Assembly (NCBI GenBank): GCA_028873695.1
Contig: JAPPNU010000012.1
Coordinates: 1 to 64,000 of the forward strand
Reading direction: 5' to 3'
DNA: 64,000 nucleotides
Source: Gemmatimonadota bacterium
GTDB lineage: Bacteria > Latescibacterota > UBA2968 > GCA-2709665
Shown here: positions 1 through 10,008 of the stretch, piece by piece
Layout of the letters: each line of letters opens with the position of its first letter
How positions within the stretch are numbered: the stretch's first letter is position 1
Made by a program: the position numbers and the translations under genes
Notes under the pieces: generated by a model
The model's database searches: none
Told to the model about the DNA's origin: nothing
Seen by the model: only the letters and a program-made list of their open reading frames with translations

Positions 1-5
1 TCGAC

Positions 6-51
6 CACATTGGCTCGGCCTCGCCTGCAGAGCGACTTTCTCAACGGACTG
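6..51. repeat. Dispersed repeat family C, copy 1
   Basis: The 30 bases at 20-49, running from CTCGCCTGCAGAGCG to CTCAACGGAC, recur inverted at 17321-17350 with one mismatch. The 16 bases at 11-26 (TGGCTCGGCCTCGCCT) recur exactly as the last 16 bases of the window. All three copies are intergenic. The function is unknown. Confidence 0.6.
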
Positions 52-94
52 CTAACGCCTGGGAAGAAGGACAACAAGGTTACCCGACATCGCC

Positions 95-1348
95 ATGATT
101 CGTAAAGTCGAAGCTCTCCGCTACGGCTGCCTTCGCTTCATCAGCCGACCGCTGGACGCGTTCCATGTCCTGGTTGGACCCAATGCGAGCGGAAAAACGA
201 CGCTTCTGGACGCCATTGCCTTTCTCGGCGACCTCGTTTCCGACGGACTGGAGGAGGCCGTCGGAAATCGCGCTGCGGATCTGCGTGACCTGGTCTGGCG
301 TCGCACGTTCCACCCTCTCGAAGTCGCCATCGAACTGAGCATACCGTCGCAGAAGGCAGACCTTTTTGAAAACCGGCAATACGTTCGCTGCCGGTACGAA
401 GTCACCATCGGGACGACGTCCGATACCGATGAAACCGCCATTCTCGCCGAACGTGTTATGCTTCTTCCGGACGATTCCCAGAGAGACCCCGAGTGCGAAC
501 AGCAGACGCTCTTCCCCATGGACCGTCCCATGCCGGACACGCTCTCCCTGCCCCGCCTCAGGGGCGCCAGGACCATCGTTCACAAGGTTCACGGGAGCAA
601 CGACAACTTCTACTACGAAACCGGGACCGGATGGGACCACTCCTTCAGGTTGGGTCCCCGGCGGTCCGCTCTGGCCAATTTGCCTGAAGACGAAACCCGA
701 TATCCGGTCGCGACCTGGCTGAAAGGCGTACTCAACAACGGAATCCAGCGCCTGGTACTGAACAGTGCCGGCATGCGCCGTCCCAGCCCGCCCGGTCGTC
801 CCGCCGCGTTTCAGCCCGACGGCTCCAATCTGCCCTGGGTCATCTCCTCTCTGCAGTCCGGCGCGCCCGACCGATTCGCGGCCTGGGTCACATGTCTGCA
901 ATCCGTCCTGCCCGACCTGAAATCCATCCGCACGGTGGAACGCTCTGAGGATCGTCACTGTTACCTGGTCTTCCAGGATCGAAACGGACTTGAAGCGCCC
1001 TCCTGGAAGATCTCGGACGGCACCCTCCGCCTTATGGCGCTTACCCTGCCGGCATACCTGCCTGATTTCGAAGGCGCATATCTCGTTGAGGAGCCTGAAA
1101 ACGGAATCCATCCGCGGGCTCTCGAAACGGTTTTCCGGGCGCTCTCGTCCATTGAAGACGTGCAGATCCTCTTAACCACGCACTCGCCCGTAATCGTAAG
1201 CCTTGCGGAAGGCAGTCAGGTCATCTGCTTTTCCAGGACCGAAACCGGCGCCACCGACATGGTCCTGAGCACCGAGAATCCGGCGCTGCGCGAATGGCAG
1301 GGCGAAACCGACCTGGGTTCGCTTTTTGCCGATGGTGTATTGGGTTAG
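95..1348 (+). CDS. AAA-family ATPase, RecF/OLD-like (AAA_21 type)
   Basis: This 417-residue protein opens with the N-terminal strand typical of SMC/RecF-like ATPases and has a P-loop GPNASGKTT at about residue 28. Near the C terminus an ABC-type Walker B region reads LVEEPENGIHPRAL, followed by the switch histidine region TTHSPV. There is no TOPRIM domain after the ATPase, so it is not a full OLD nuclease. Proteins of this kind act in DNA repair or as the ATPase of defence systems, but no nuclease or other partner gene lies beside it: the next gene is a purine enzyme. The upstream side is cut by the window edge, so a partner before it cannot be excluded. No strong ribosome site is visible at the chosen ATG. 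The fold is clear; the role is unknown. Confidence 0.8.
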   Translation: MIRKVEALRYGCLRFISRPLDAFHVLVGPNASGKTTLLDAIAFLGDLVSDGLEEAVGNRAADLRDLVWRRTFHPLEVAIELSIPSQKADLFENRQYVRCRYEVTIGTTSDTDETAILAERVMLLPDDSQRDPECEQQTLFPMDRPMPDTLSLPRLRGARTIVHKVHGSNDNFYYETGTGWDHSFRLGPRRSALANLPEDETRYPVATWLKGVLNNGIQRLVLNSAGMRRPSPPGRPAAFQPDGSNLPWVISSLQSGAPDRFAAWVTCLQSVLPDLKSIRTVERSEDRHCYLVFQDRNGLEAPSWKISDGTLRLMALTLPAYLPDFEGAYLVEEPENGIHPRALETVFRALSSIEDVQILLTTHSPVIVSLAEGSQVICFSRTETGATDMVLSTENPALREWQGETDLGSLFADGVLG

Positions 1349-1422
1349 AACCGTGCTGATCGCGGTGAGGTTCCCCGACTGGATATGTCGTGGAATTTCG
1401 AAGACATTCGAGGATGGTCGTC

Positions 1423-2592
1423 ATGGTTGAACTCGCTCTGAAATACGGCTGCAACCCGCACCAGAAGGCAGCAAGAATTTTCAACCGGCACGGCCCACTT
1501 CCCTTCAGCGTCCTCAACGGAGCGCCCGGCTATATCAATCTGCTCGACGCATTCAACTCCTGGCAGCTTGTGAAGGAACTGAGGGAGGCGCTCGACTCAC
1601 CCGCCGCGGCTTCATTCAAACACGTCAGTCCCGCGGGCGCAGCCGTGGGCGTGCCTCTGAACGACGATCTGATGAAGGCGTATTTTGTCGACGGCATGGA
1701 CCTTTCGCCCCTGGCCGTCGCGTACGCCCGTGCCAGGGGCGCCGACCGGCTGTCTTCGTATGGGGATTGGGCGGCCCTGAGCGACCCGGTTGACGTCTCG
1801 ACGGCCGGACTCCTTCGGCGCGAGGTATCCGACGGCGTTATTGCGCCCGGCTATCATCCGAAAGCGCTGGAAATACTGAAAAAGAAAAAAGGAGGCGCCT
1901 ACCCGGTCCTGCAAGTCGATCCCGATTACAAGCCCGCGGAAACGGAGTGTCGGGAGGTATTCGGACTCACTTTCGAGCAGCAATGCAACGACCTTGCCGC
2001 CGGCCCCGAAATGCTCGAAAACGTGGTTACCAGGAGAAGGGAAATTCCCCGGGACAAAGCGAGGGATATGCTGGTGGCCACAATAACGCTGAAGTTCACC
2101 CAGTCGAACTCCATCTGCTTCGCATTGCAGGGACAGGCCATCGGCGTGGGAGCGGGGCAACAGAATCGCCTTGCGTGCACGGATATCGCCGCCGGCAAAG
2201 CCGAAGCCTGGTTTCTGCGCCAGCACCCTGCCGTGCTGAATCTGGATTTCAGAAAGGGCGCGAAGCGGCCGGAAAAGATAAACGCCATCGAACTGTATCT
2301 CAAAGGAGACATGACTCCCGAAGAACAACGCGCCTGGCGCGCTTCGTTCCGCAAGGCGCCGCCGCCCTTCGGCGATGCGGCCAGAAGAGAATGGCTGCAG
2401 CGTCTCAGGGGCGTGACCCTGGGCTCCGACGCGTATATCCCCTTCCGCGACAACATCGACCGCGCCGCCCGTACCGGCGTGGAATACGTTATCCAGACCG
2501 GCGGTTCCGTACAGGACGATGCCGTGACCGCGGCCGCCGATGAATATGGCATGGTCATGGTTAATACGGGGATCAGGCTATTTCATCATTAA
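1423..2592 (+). CDS. purH: Stand-alone phosphoribosylaminoimidazolecarboxamide (AICAR) formyltransferase
   Basis: The protein transfers a formyl group from 10-formyl-THF to AICAR, the penultimate step of IMP synthesis in the cytoplasm. It matches only the transformylase half of PurH: KYGCNPHQ at the start, the Lys-His pair in SFKHVSP, LKKKKGG, the nucleotide-binding TQSNSICFALQGQ and GAGQQ, and a C-terminal GGSVQDD...NTGIRLFHH. The N-terminal methylglyoxal-synthase-like IMP cyclohydrolase domain is absent, and length (389 residues) fits known single-domain versions. The start at 1423 is chosen because GAGG lies nine bases upstream; in-frame starts at 1390 (GTG) and 1414 (ATG) are less well placed. 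The cyclohydrolase must be encoded elsewhere. Confidence 0.88.
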   Translation: MVELALKYGCNPHQKAARIFNRHGPLPFSVLNGAPGYINLLDAFNSWQLVKELREALDSPAAASFKHVSPAGAAVGVPLNDDLMKAYFVDGMDLSPLAVAYARARGADRLSSYGDWAALSDPVDVSTAGLLRREVSDGVIAPGYHPKALEILKKKKGGAYPVLQVDPDYKPAETECREVFGLTFEQQCNDLAAGPEMLENVVTRRREIPRDKARDMLVATITLKFTQSNSICFALQGQAIGVGAGQQNRLACTDIAAGKAEAWFLRQHPAVLNLDFRKGAKRPEKINAIELYLKGDMTPEEQRAWRASFRKAPPPFGDAARREWLQRLRGVTLGSDAYIPFRDNIDRAARTGVEYVIQTGGSVQDDAVTAAADEYGMVMVNTGIRLFHH

Positions 2593-2889
2593 TGTTCCGG
2601 CTCGGGAATAAGGTGCCGGAACCCGGCCTGCGGAAGGCGGCAGAATCAGCAATCAGCGTTTGGCCGTCAGTTTCAAAAAAAAACGAAAGACTAACGGCAA
2701 AGACCGGCGGGCGGAACGACCGTGAATCCATCTGAATTGATCTTACCGAAATTTCCTTCGTCCGTTCGGGCGGCCGGACAACGGCTCACGTTCTTACGAC
2801 GGAGGGGATTCGTGGGAGACTGTTTCCATCTCCTGCCGTCGGTCGGGAACCGGTTAATCCTGAGACGTTATCATCACATAACTCAAATG
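2593..2889. other. Intergenic stretch without a recognisable gene
   Basis: Between the transformylase and the sigma-factor promoter there are about 300 bases with no convincing coding region. An A-rich run (AAAAAAAAACGAAAGAC) lies near 2675. Short open frames here lack ribosome sites or homology that I recognise. Confidence 0.5.
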
Positions 2890-2906
2890 TGTCGCAAAAT
2901 GCGACA
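2890..2906. promoter_or_regulatory. Palindromic operator-like site upstream of the sigma-factor promoter
   Basis: TGTCGCA and TGCGACA form a perfect 7-base inverted repeat separated by AAA. The site ends eight bases before the -35 box at 2915, a position suited to an activator or repressor dimer. The binding protein is unknown. Confidence 0.5.
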
Positions 2907-2914
2907 ATTTTCCG

Positions 2915-2943
2915 TTGACCGCTGCGCGAATCCGCCTTATATT
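2915..2943 (+). promoter_or_regulatory. Housekeeping-type promoter for the sigma-factor gene
   Basis: TTGACC (2915-2920) and TATATT (2938-2943) are separated by exactly 17 bases. Transcription would start near 2950, leaving a leader of about 130 bases before the ATG at 3084. Confidence 0.65.
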
Positions 2944-3083
2944 AACCGCCCGACGCGGCTTTTTCATCCAAAAAGGAGGCGACTTTTTCACGGTCTCCCG
3001 GCGTCGAAGACCGTCGACAGGCTTCCTGGTGAAGGAACGGGTGTACCTGAGGCACACACCATCGCATATGGAGATTTGGGGAC

Positions 3084-3911
3084 ATGAAAGCCAAAATTCC
3101 GGACGGCGACGCAGACCTCTATTTGCGCGATATCCGAAAATTCACGCCGCTGAGCAAAGAAGACGAATCGGACGTGATCGCGGACGCTCAGAAGGGCAAC
3201 CGCAGAGCCCTCGACCGTCTCATCACCGCCAACCTGCGATTCGTGGTCCGCATCGCCCGGGAATACAGCGGACGGGGACTTCCGCTGTCCGATCTGATTG
3301 CAGAGGGCAATCTGGGACTGATTAGAGCCACACGAACGTTCGATCTTGCGCGCGGGCACAAATTCATTACCTACGCGGTCTGGTGGATCCGGCAGGCCAT
3401 CCTGTCGGCGCTCAATCGGTGTGTACATCCGGTTGTGTTCCCTGTCAATCAGATCGACGACCTCGACGTAATCAACAGGGCCAAAAACGCCCTGTCGCAA
3501 TCGCTGGGCCGGATTCCCGAGCTAGGCGAACTGGTTGAGAAGACCGGCATGCCCCTCAGAAGGCTGCGCCGCGCCCTCGAAGCCAACCGAACCACCGTAT
3601 CGCTCGACAGCCCCACACACGACGGTTCCACGGGAGTGTACGCCGATACGCTGCCGGCGCAGGACGCCCGCCCGGACGAGCAGTTTGAGGATGCCCGGAT
3701 CAAGAAGCTGCTCAGGGAATGCCTGAACCGGTTGCCCCAGCGTGAAGCGCGGATATTGAGTCTGTATTTCGGCCTGGACTCGGATAAGCCGGAACCGCTC
3801 GAACGTATCGGGAAACGCCTGCAGATCAGCAGAGAGCGGGTCCGGCAGCTCAAAGACAGGGCGCTTGGCAGACTCCGCGTCAATTTCGTGCAGGAAAACA
3901 TGATTTCGTAG
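3084..3911 (+). CDS. Sigma-70 family RNA polymerase sigma factor (RpoD/group 2-like)
   Basis: This 275-residue sigma factor has region 1.2 ([14 protein letters not shown]), region 2 with [31 protein letters not shown] and [15 protein letters not shown], region 3, and a region 4 with [14 protein letters not shown] as the -35 recognition helix. Region 1.1 is missing, as in the short primary factors of Bacteroidota and Chlorobiota. The start of region 3 normally reads close to SRTIRVPVH but here is [15 protein letters not shown], which is divergent, so it may be an alternative (group 2) factor. It has its own promoter and palindrome upstream and a strong terminator 24 bases after the stop, hence a single-gene unit. 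GGGGA precedes the ATG. Confidence 0.88.
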   Translation: MKAKIPDGDADLYLRDIRKFTPLSKEDESDVIADAQKGNRRALDRLITANLRFVVRIAREYSGRGLPLSDLIAEGNLGLIRATRTFDLARGHKFITYAVWWIRQAILSALNRCVHPVVFPVNQIDDLDVINRAKNALSQSLGRIPELGELVEKTGMPLRRLRRALEANRTTVSLDSPTHDGSTGVYADTLPAQDARPDEQFEDARIKKLLRECLNRLPQREARILSLYFGLDSDKPEPLERIGKRLQISRERVRQLKDRALGRLRVNFVQENMIS

Positions 3912-3934
3912 ACGGAAAGAGCAGGTACCAACAG

Positions 3935-3971
3935 AAAAAGGCGGGCGGCCTGCGTGGCCGCCCGCCTTTTT
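3935..3971. terminator. Bidirectional intrinsic terminator
   Basis: A perfect 11-base stem (GGCGGGCGGCC / GGCCGCCCGCC) with loop TGCGT is flanked by A5 on the left and T5 on the right. It therefore serves both the plus-strand sigma gene and the converging minus-strand HtrA-like gene. Confidence 0.92.
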
Positions 3972-3989
3972 GTTTTATATAGTATTCGC

Positions 3990-5186
3990 CTATTGCCCCG
4001 GAAACGCCGCCGGTTTCTTGATCATTTGCTGCTTCAAAAGCTGCATTTCCCGCTGGAGACGAAGGAACTCCCGATACAGGGCCTGGTTGCCTTCCTGCCT
4101 GGAAAGCTGTGACGTGACTGCAAACGCGTCAAAACCGGCCGCGGGAAATTGACCGGGCTCAACCGTGAGTTTGCCCACCTCGACACGCGGCGTGTCCGGC
4201 TGTTCACCTCGTTTGATCTTCATCCGGACCTCGGTCCCGGGAGTTGTGGAAAGGACCAGGCTCTGAAGATGCTCGGCGCTTTGAATCTGCTGCTCCTGGA
4301 ACGAAATGATCAGATCCCCCTGAACGATCCCGCTGCTTGCCGCGGGGCCGTTCGGCGCAATGCTGTCGACGCGGACGCCGTGATAGTCGGCATCGTATTC
4401 TCCGGTCACGCCAAGCCATCCGTAAACCGTTTGTGAGCCACTCAGAAGGCGCTGGGCAATACGCACCGCACGATTGACGGGCACCACAAACACGGTGGTT
4501 GGATACTCGCGGACCATTCGGGCGCCCGGAACCCCTTCCGGAAGAATGCCGGACCACGGATCGGGCAGCGCCCAGACCAGCCCCAGAATCTTACCACTGC
4601 TGCAGAATACGGGAGCGCCCCCGAAACTGAGATGTACGGGTGCGGCGATGTGAATGAGGTCCTGCGTACGGTCAACATTGAAAACGTAACCGAACGACGG
4701 CTTCAGTTCACCAAAGCTATTGCCCAGAATAAACGCGTAGTGGCCGACGCGGACCCTGTCGGAGTTCCCGATTACGACCGGTTGCAGCCCTTCGGTTTCA
4801 ACCCGGATGACCGCCACTTCCGAAACCGGATCCGATGCGACGAAACGGGCGGGTAGACGACGCCCCGTACCCAGGATCACCGAGATTTCATCGGCGTCTT
4901 TAACGGCGCGAAGGACCGTAACGATGGTACCCTTCGAATCCAGAACAAATCCGGTGCCGTGCATGAATCCCTTGCCGTACTGCAGTCCCTCCGCCGTCCC
5001 CATCTGGGTGAACATGGCATGAATGCGGACGACGCCGGCCCGGTTCTTTTCCAGAATCTCGGCTCTTTCTTCTTCAATTCCCCTGAGTACGCTGCCGGCG
5101 CGGCAATCCGTCACACCCGCTCCGAAAAACAAAATCCCCATAACAATGGGAACCGCGCACAGGGATCTAAATCGGTTTGCTCTCAT
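3990..5186 (-). CDS. HtrA/DegP-like exported protein with a dead protease domain and one PDZ domain
   Basis: The protein starts with a signal peptide (hydrophobic CAVPIVMGILFFGAG), followed by a trypsin-like fold, a PDZ domain (about residues 256-345, starting YGWLGV) and a C-terminal charged helix ending in REMQLLKQQM. Aligned with DegP, all three catalytic residues are gone, numbered from the ATG at 5186: the histidine of TNNHV is Arg93 (IVTVLRAV), the aspartate is Glu123 (DPVSEVAV), and the nucleophile of GNSGG is Phe188 (LSFGGAP). I infer a non-proteolytic periplasmic binding or sensing protein. It is the last gene of the ECF sigma / anti-sigma operon, the place where RseP/DegS-type control proteins can be found. 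An upstream TTG at 5213 overlaps the previous gene's tail and is less likely. Confidence 0.82.
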   Translation of the reverse strand: MRANRFRSLCAVPIVMGILFFGAGVTDCRAGSVLRGIEEERAEILEKNRAGVVRIHAMFTQMGTAEGLQYGKGFMHGTGFVLDSKGTIVTVLRAVKDADEISVILGTGRRLPARFVASDPVSEVAVIRVETEGLQPVVIGNSDRVRVGHYAFILGNSFGELKPSFGYVFNVDRTQDLIHIAAPVHLSFGGAPVFCSSGKILGLVWALPDPWSGILPEGVPGARMVREYPTTVFVVPVNRAVRIAQRLLSGSQTVYGWLGVTGEYDADYHGVRVDSIAPNGPAASSGIVQGDLIISFQEQQIQSAEHLQSLVLSTTPGTEVRMKIKRGEQPDTPRVEVGKLTVEPGQFPAAGFDAFAVTSQLSRQEGNQALYREFLRLQREMQLLKQQMIKKPAAFPGQ

Positions 5187-5219
5187 TGTCAGCGCAGGCT
5201 TTCTCCCCCGCAAGATTCA

Positions 5220-5822
5220 CTAAAAAGACACCCGACGTATGTTGGCCATGTGCCTGCCCGGCCGCATTGGCGACATCGACGCGGCCTTTGCGGAATCCGC
5301 ACGGCCGGTCCGGTAGGCCTGGTTCGAAACCGGAAAAGACGTTTTCCTGGGGAGCATCTTCAGCGCGCCGCGCATGTCCGCGGCAGGAAACGTCGAAGAC
5401 GCCGGCGCAACCAGCGTCATCTGGTGAACACGATCCGTGGTGACCCCGAGTTTTGTAGACGCTTCGTCCAGCCCCGAGGTCATACCCAGCGCGATCAGCA
5501 CGACTGCCGCGCAGGTTGCCAACGCCCTTGGCAGAGTCGGGATGAATACGTCGGGCAGCCTGTTCCAAAACGAGGTCTTTTGCGCCGCTTCCATCATCAG
5601 GCGGCTACGAAGCGCAAAATCGAATCCGGCGGACGGCCGTTCCCGTGACATCCGCGCCAGCCGCCCCGTAAGACTCCTGACTCCTTCAAGCGAATTGGCG
5701 CAGGTGGGGCATCCTTCCACGTGGCGATCCATCTGCGCCTTCTTTGCGCCTGCCACCTCGTTTTCGAGATAGGCCGATAATCGGGCCGCAAACTCACCGC
5801 AAGTTATGTGACCCTTACCCAT
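5220..5822 (-). CDS. Anti-sigma factor with zinc-finger domain (zf-HC2), single-pass membrane protein
   Basis: The N-terminal 60 residues carry the ASD zinc-finger pattern: ITCGEF, then HVEGCPTC with the His-x3-Cys-x2-Cys ligands. One membrane segment follows (ALATCAAVVLIALGMTSGL), and about 100 residues would lie in the periplasm. It sits directly downstream of an ECF sigma gene and upstream of an exported HtrA-like protein, so it most likely holds that sigma factor at the membrane. The ATG at 5822 is chosen because GGAGGAG lies just upstream, rather than the longer frame beginning at 5849. Confidence 0.85.
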   Translation of the reverse strand: MGKGHITCGEFAARLSAYLENEVAGAKKAQMDRHVEGCPTCANSLEGVRSLTGRLARMSRERPSAGFDFALRSRLMMEAAQKTSFWNRLPDVFIPTLPRALATCAAVVLIALGMTSGLDEASTKLGVTTDRVHQMTLVAPASSTFPAADMRGALKMLPRKTSFPVSNQAYRTGRADSAKAASMSPMRPGRHMANIRRVSF

Positions 5823-5888
5823 TAATCTCCTCCGTTGGTACCATTTCAATTGCGAAATTCCGTGTCGTCCGTAAGCGGGCGTGACGTT

Positions 5889-6494
5889 TCAGACCGCCAG
5901 CCCCACGTCTCTTCCCTCATTCTTCAGCTTCTGCTGCAGTTTCAGACGGGCCCTGTTCACGCGAGACTTTACCGTACCCACCGGACACCGGCTGATCTCT
6001 GCAATCTCCTGGTAGGACAGCCCTTCAACGTCTCGAAGCAGGATGACCTGCCGGTAGTTTTCCGACAACGACATAATCGCCTGATGAATCTGTACGTCCG
6101 CGATGGAAGATTCCGTAATTCTATCGGGCCGATAGGACTCGTCCGGCAATTCCATCCCGGTATCGCTCTCTTCATCCCGGTGAAGCGGAAACAGCCGCCA
6201 GCGTTTACGACGTCTTAACTCACTTTTTGCCAGGTTACCGGCAATTGTAAACAGCCAGGTGGAAAAATTCGCAATCGCCCGATATTCATTCCGCTTTCGG
6301 TAAGCCCTCAGAAAAGCCTCCTGAACGATATCCTCTGCCGTTTCCCTGTCTCCGACAAATCGAAATACGAAGTTGTATAGCCTTCCTCTGTAACGATTTA
6401 CAATCTTCCCATAAGCTTCGATGTCCCCATTGGCGACATCAGTCAGAATGTCGACGTCCGACGCTGCTCCGTTATCCGTGTTAACCATGAGCAT
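5889..6494 (-). CDS. ECF-subfamily RNA polymerase sigma factor (RpoE-like)
   Basis: About 201 residues contain only regions 2 and 4: YNFVFRFVGDRETAEDIVQEAF in region 2, FSTWLFTIAGNLAKSELRR in 2.3-2.4, and LSYQEIAEISRCPVGTVKSRVNRAR in region 4. This is the ECF architecture of cell-envelope stress regulators. It is co-directional with its probable anti-sigma factor 66 bases downstream. AGGGGAGGGA lies six bases before the ATG at 6494, which decides the start. A consensus minus-strand promoter lies about 310 bases upstream, leaving a long leader that contains a dispersed repeat. Confidence 0.9.
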   Translation of the reverse strand: MLMVNTDNGAASDVDILTDVANGDIEAYGKIVNRYRGRLYNFVFRFVGDRETAEDIVQEAFLRAYRKRNEYRAIANFSTWLFTIAGNLAKSELRRRKRWRLFPLHRDEESDTGMELPDESYRPDRITESSIADVQIHQAIMSLSENYRQVILLRDVEGLSYQEIAEISRCPVGTVKSRVNRARLKLQQKLKNEGRDVGLAV

Positions 6495-6635
6495 GGTCTT
6501 TCCCTCCCCTTTCACCTGCTACGTCCTCGGGAATGGGGTATACGATACCCGCAATCCGGACAACCGCCTAACGCCAATTAAACCCTCTGTGCCAGGAAAG
6601 GTTCCCGAAAAGCCAAAAAACAGCGCCGGTACCTC

Positions 6636-6674
6636 AGAAGCTGTCTTAATACCCCCCCAGCGGTCTTCGCGCGG
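6636..6674. repeat. Dispersed repeat family A, copy 1
   Basis: AAGCTGTCTTAA followed after about ten bases by CAGCGGTCTTCGCGCGG. The same two blocks recur at 6848-6883 and 39484-39520. This copy lies in the leader of the ECF sigma operon. Confidence 0.75.
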
Positions 6675-6780
6675 CCAGAGAGATTCGGAGGACCGGACCG
6701 GAAGATCATCCGAGCGAAGGCCAAAGACTATCGCCAGAGAAAACAGTCCGGTAACCACGTTTTCGATCCGGTTTCTCCGC

Positions 6781-6808
6781 TTGACATCCGCATTGGATGT
6801 GGTAATAT
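6781..6808 (+). promoter_or_regulatory. Plus-strand promoter, possibly for acsA
   Basis: TTGACA (6781-6786) and TAATAT (6803-6808) with 16 bases between. It overlaps the -10 box of the divergent sigma-operon promoter. The transcript would cross repeat A copy 2 and repeat B before acsA at 7200, so the leader would be nearly 400 bases. Confidence 0.5.
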
Positions 6809-6835
6809 TATAGCCGCTCCGTCCCGGAATTGCAA
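6807..6835 (-). promoter_or_regulatory. Minus-strand promoter of the ECF sigma operon
   Basis: Read on the minus strand, TTGCAA and a perfect TATAAT are separated by 17 bases. The -10 hexamer shares bases with the plus-strand promoter at 6781-6808, so the two promoters should compete. Confidence 0.65.
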
Positions 6836-6847
6836 GACCTGCTTTTA

Positions 6848-6883
6848 GATGCTGTCTTAAGATTCCCTGCGGTCTTTGCGCGG
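6848..6883. repeat. Dispersed repeat family A, copy 2
   Basis: GCTGTCTTAAGATTCCCTGC followed by GGTCTTTGCGCGG, the same orientation as copies 1 and 3. It lies between the divergent promoters and acsA. Confidence 0.75.
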
Positions 6884-6961
6884 CTGCGAAAGCGCCCGGG
6901 TACCCACCGGTAATTGAAAAACGGATTCTTTCCGGCATCGAGCCTGGCGTTTCAACCGTTT

Positions 6962-7170
6962 AACCTCAATTCGAAAAAAGACAACCGTTAACCTCAATTC
7001 CGCAAAAGCACAAGAGGCACAGAAGGTGACGGTGCGAAAACGGGGTATTGAGATCGTTCGAATGGATGAAATGCCACTTCACGTCCAGTGCGTATCCTCG
7101 TAATCCGAAGTCAAATTGCCTTAATCTACTCGCATATATTCGGTTTTACGTCCCCGAAAAATGACGAATC
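6962..7170. repeat. Dispersed repeat family B (about 200 bases), copy 1
   Basis: This stretch aligns end to end with 36517-36721. Shared blocks in the same order are AACCTCAATTCGAAAAAAG, AGGCACAGAAGGT, TTCACGTCCAGTG, GCATATATTCG, GTCCCCGAA and CGAATCA. It ends 29 bases before the acsA start, just as copy 2 ends 31 bases before trpC. Its first 20 bases are also partly duplicated in tandem (CAACCGTT, AACCTCAATTC twice). Confidence 0.8.
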
Positions 7171-7199
7171 AGAATTAATTCCGAAATAAGGGGTTTTCA

Positions 7200-9200
<2,001 letters not shown>

Positions 9201-9252
9201 CGGCCCGTTGAAAAAGCCCATCCGGTCTGCCGGCGATCAGAATTGATTGCGC

Positions 9253-9293
9253 AACGTCAAGAGGGAGCCTCCCGGCTCCCTCTTGACGTTTTT
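9253..9293 (+). terminator. Intrinsic terminator after acsA
   Basis: AACGTCAAGAGGGAGCC (9253-9269) and its exact complement (9274-9290) form a 17-base stem with loop TCCC, followed by a short T run. It rules out the longer queC frame that would start inside the hairpin. Confidence 0.85.
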
Positions 9294-9312
9294 ATGGGAA
9301 AGGTCCCGCCCC

Positions 9313-10008
9313 ATGGCCGCCCTGCCCCGGAAATCCGTACTCCTGCTCTCCGGAGGGATGGATTCCACCACATTGCTCTGGTGGATGCGAGACCGTGGTA
9401 TTTCAGAGATCCACACCGTGTCGATCGACTACGGCCAGCGCCACGCGGTTGAACTCGAATCCGGCTCAAGCCTCTCCCGGTTGGCGGGCGCCGATTCCCA
9501 TCGCCGCCTCGAAGTCGATCTCCGGCAGATCGGCGGCAACCCGCTTACGGACGTCGGGCGCCCCGTTCCCGCGGCGGAACAGAACCGGCAGGCACTCACC
9601 GTTGTGCCTTTCCGCAACATGCTCTTCGTCACGCTGGCAGCCGCCTGGGCAGAGCGGAGGGGATGCAAGGATCTCTTTCTCTCGCCTGTACGGGACGACT
9701 TTCAGATCTACCGTGACTGCCGCCGCGAGTTTTACGACATACTGGAGAAGGCCCTGTGCCTGGGCGCCACGCGCCGGACCGACTACCGTATCCACACCCC
9801 GTTTGTGGAGAAATGGAAAGTCGAAATCGTGCGCATGGGCCTGGACCTCGGGGTGCCCTACGCCGAGACCCACACCTGCTATGAGGGCAAACGCCCCGCC
9901 TGCGGCCGCTGCGACGCCTGCGTGGAACGAATCGATGCCTTTCGCGCCAATCGCGCCGTCGATCCTCTGGCGTACGAGATCGAAATCGACTGGACCGTAT
10001 CCCCCTAG
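9313..10008 (+). CDS. queC: 7-cyano-7-deazaguanine synthase (preQ0 synthase)
   Basis: QueC converts 7-carboxy-7-deazaguanine to preQ0 with ATP and ammonia, on the way to queuosine in tRNA. The PP-loop SGGMDSTT is at about residue 13, and the C-terminal zinc site reads HTCYEGKRPACGRCDACVER with four cysteines. At 231 residues the length is normal. The ATG at 9313 is chosen because an earlier in-frame start at 9247 lies within the preceding terminator. No other queuosine genes and no preQ1 riboswitch are visible. The gene converges with the minus-strand gene that follows and overlaps its end by four bases. Confidence 0.95.
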   Translation: MAALPRKSVLLLSGGMDSTTLLWWMRDRGISEIHTVSIDYGQRHAVELESGSSLSRLAGADSHRRLEVDLRQIGGNPLTDVGRPVPAAEQNRQALTVVPFRNMLFVTLAAAWAERRGCKDLFLSPVRDDFQIYRDCRREFYDILEKALCLGATRRTDYRIHTPFVEKWKVEIVRMGLDLGVPYAETHTCYEGKRPACGRCDACVERIDAFRANRAVDPLAYEIEIDWTVSP

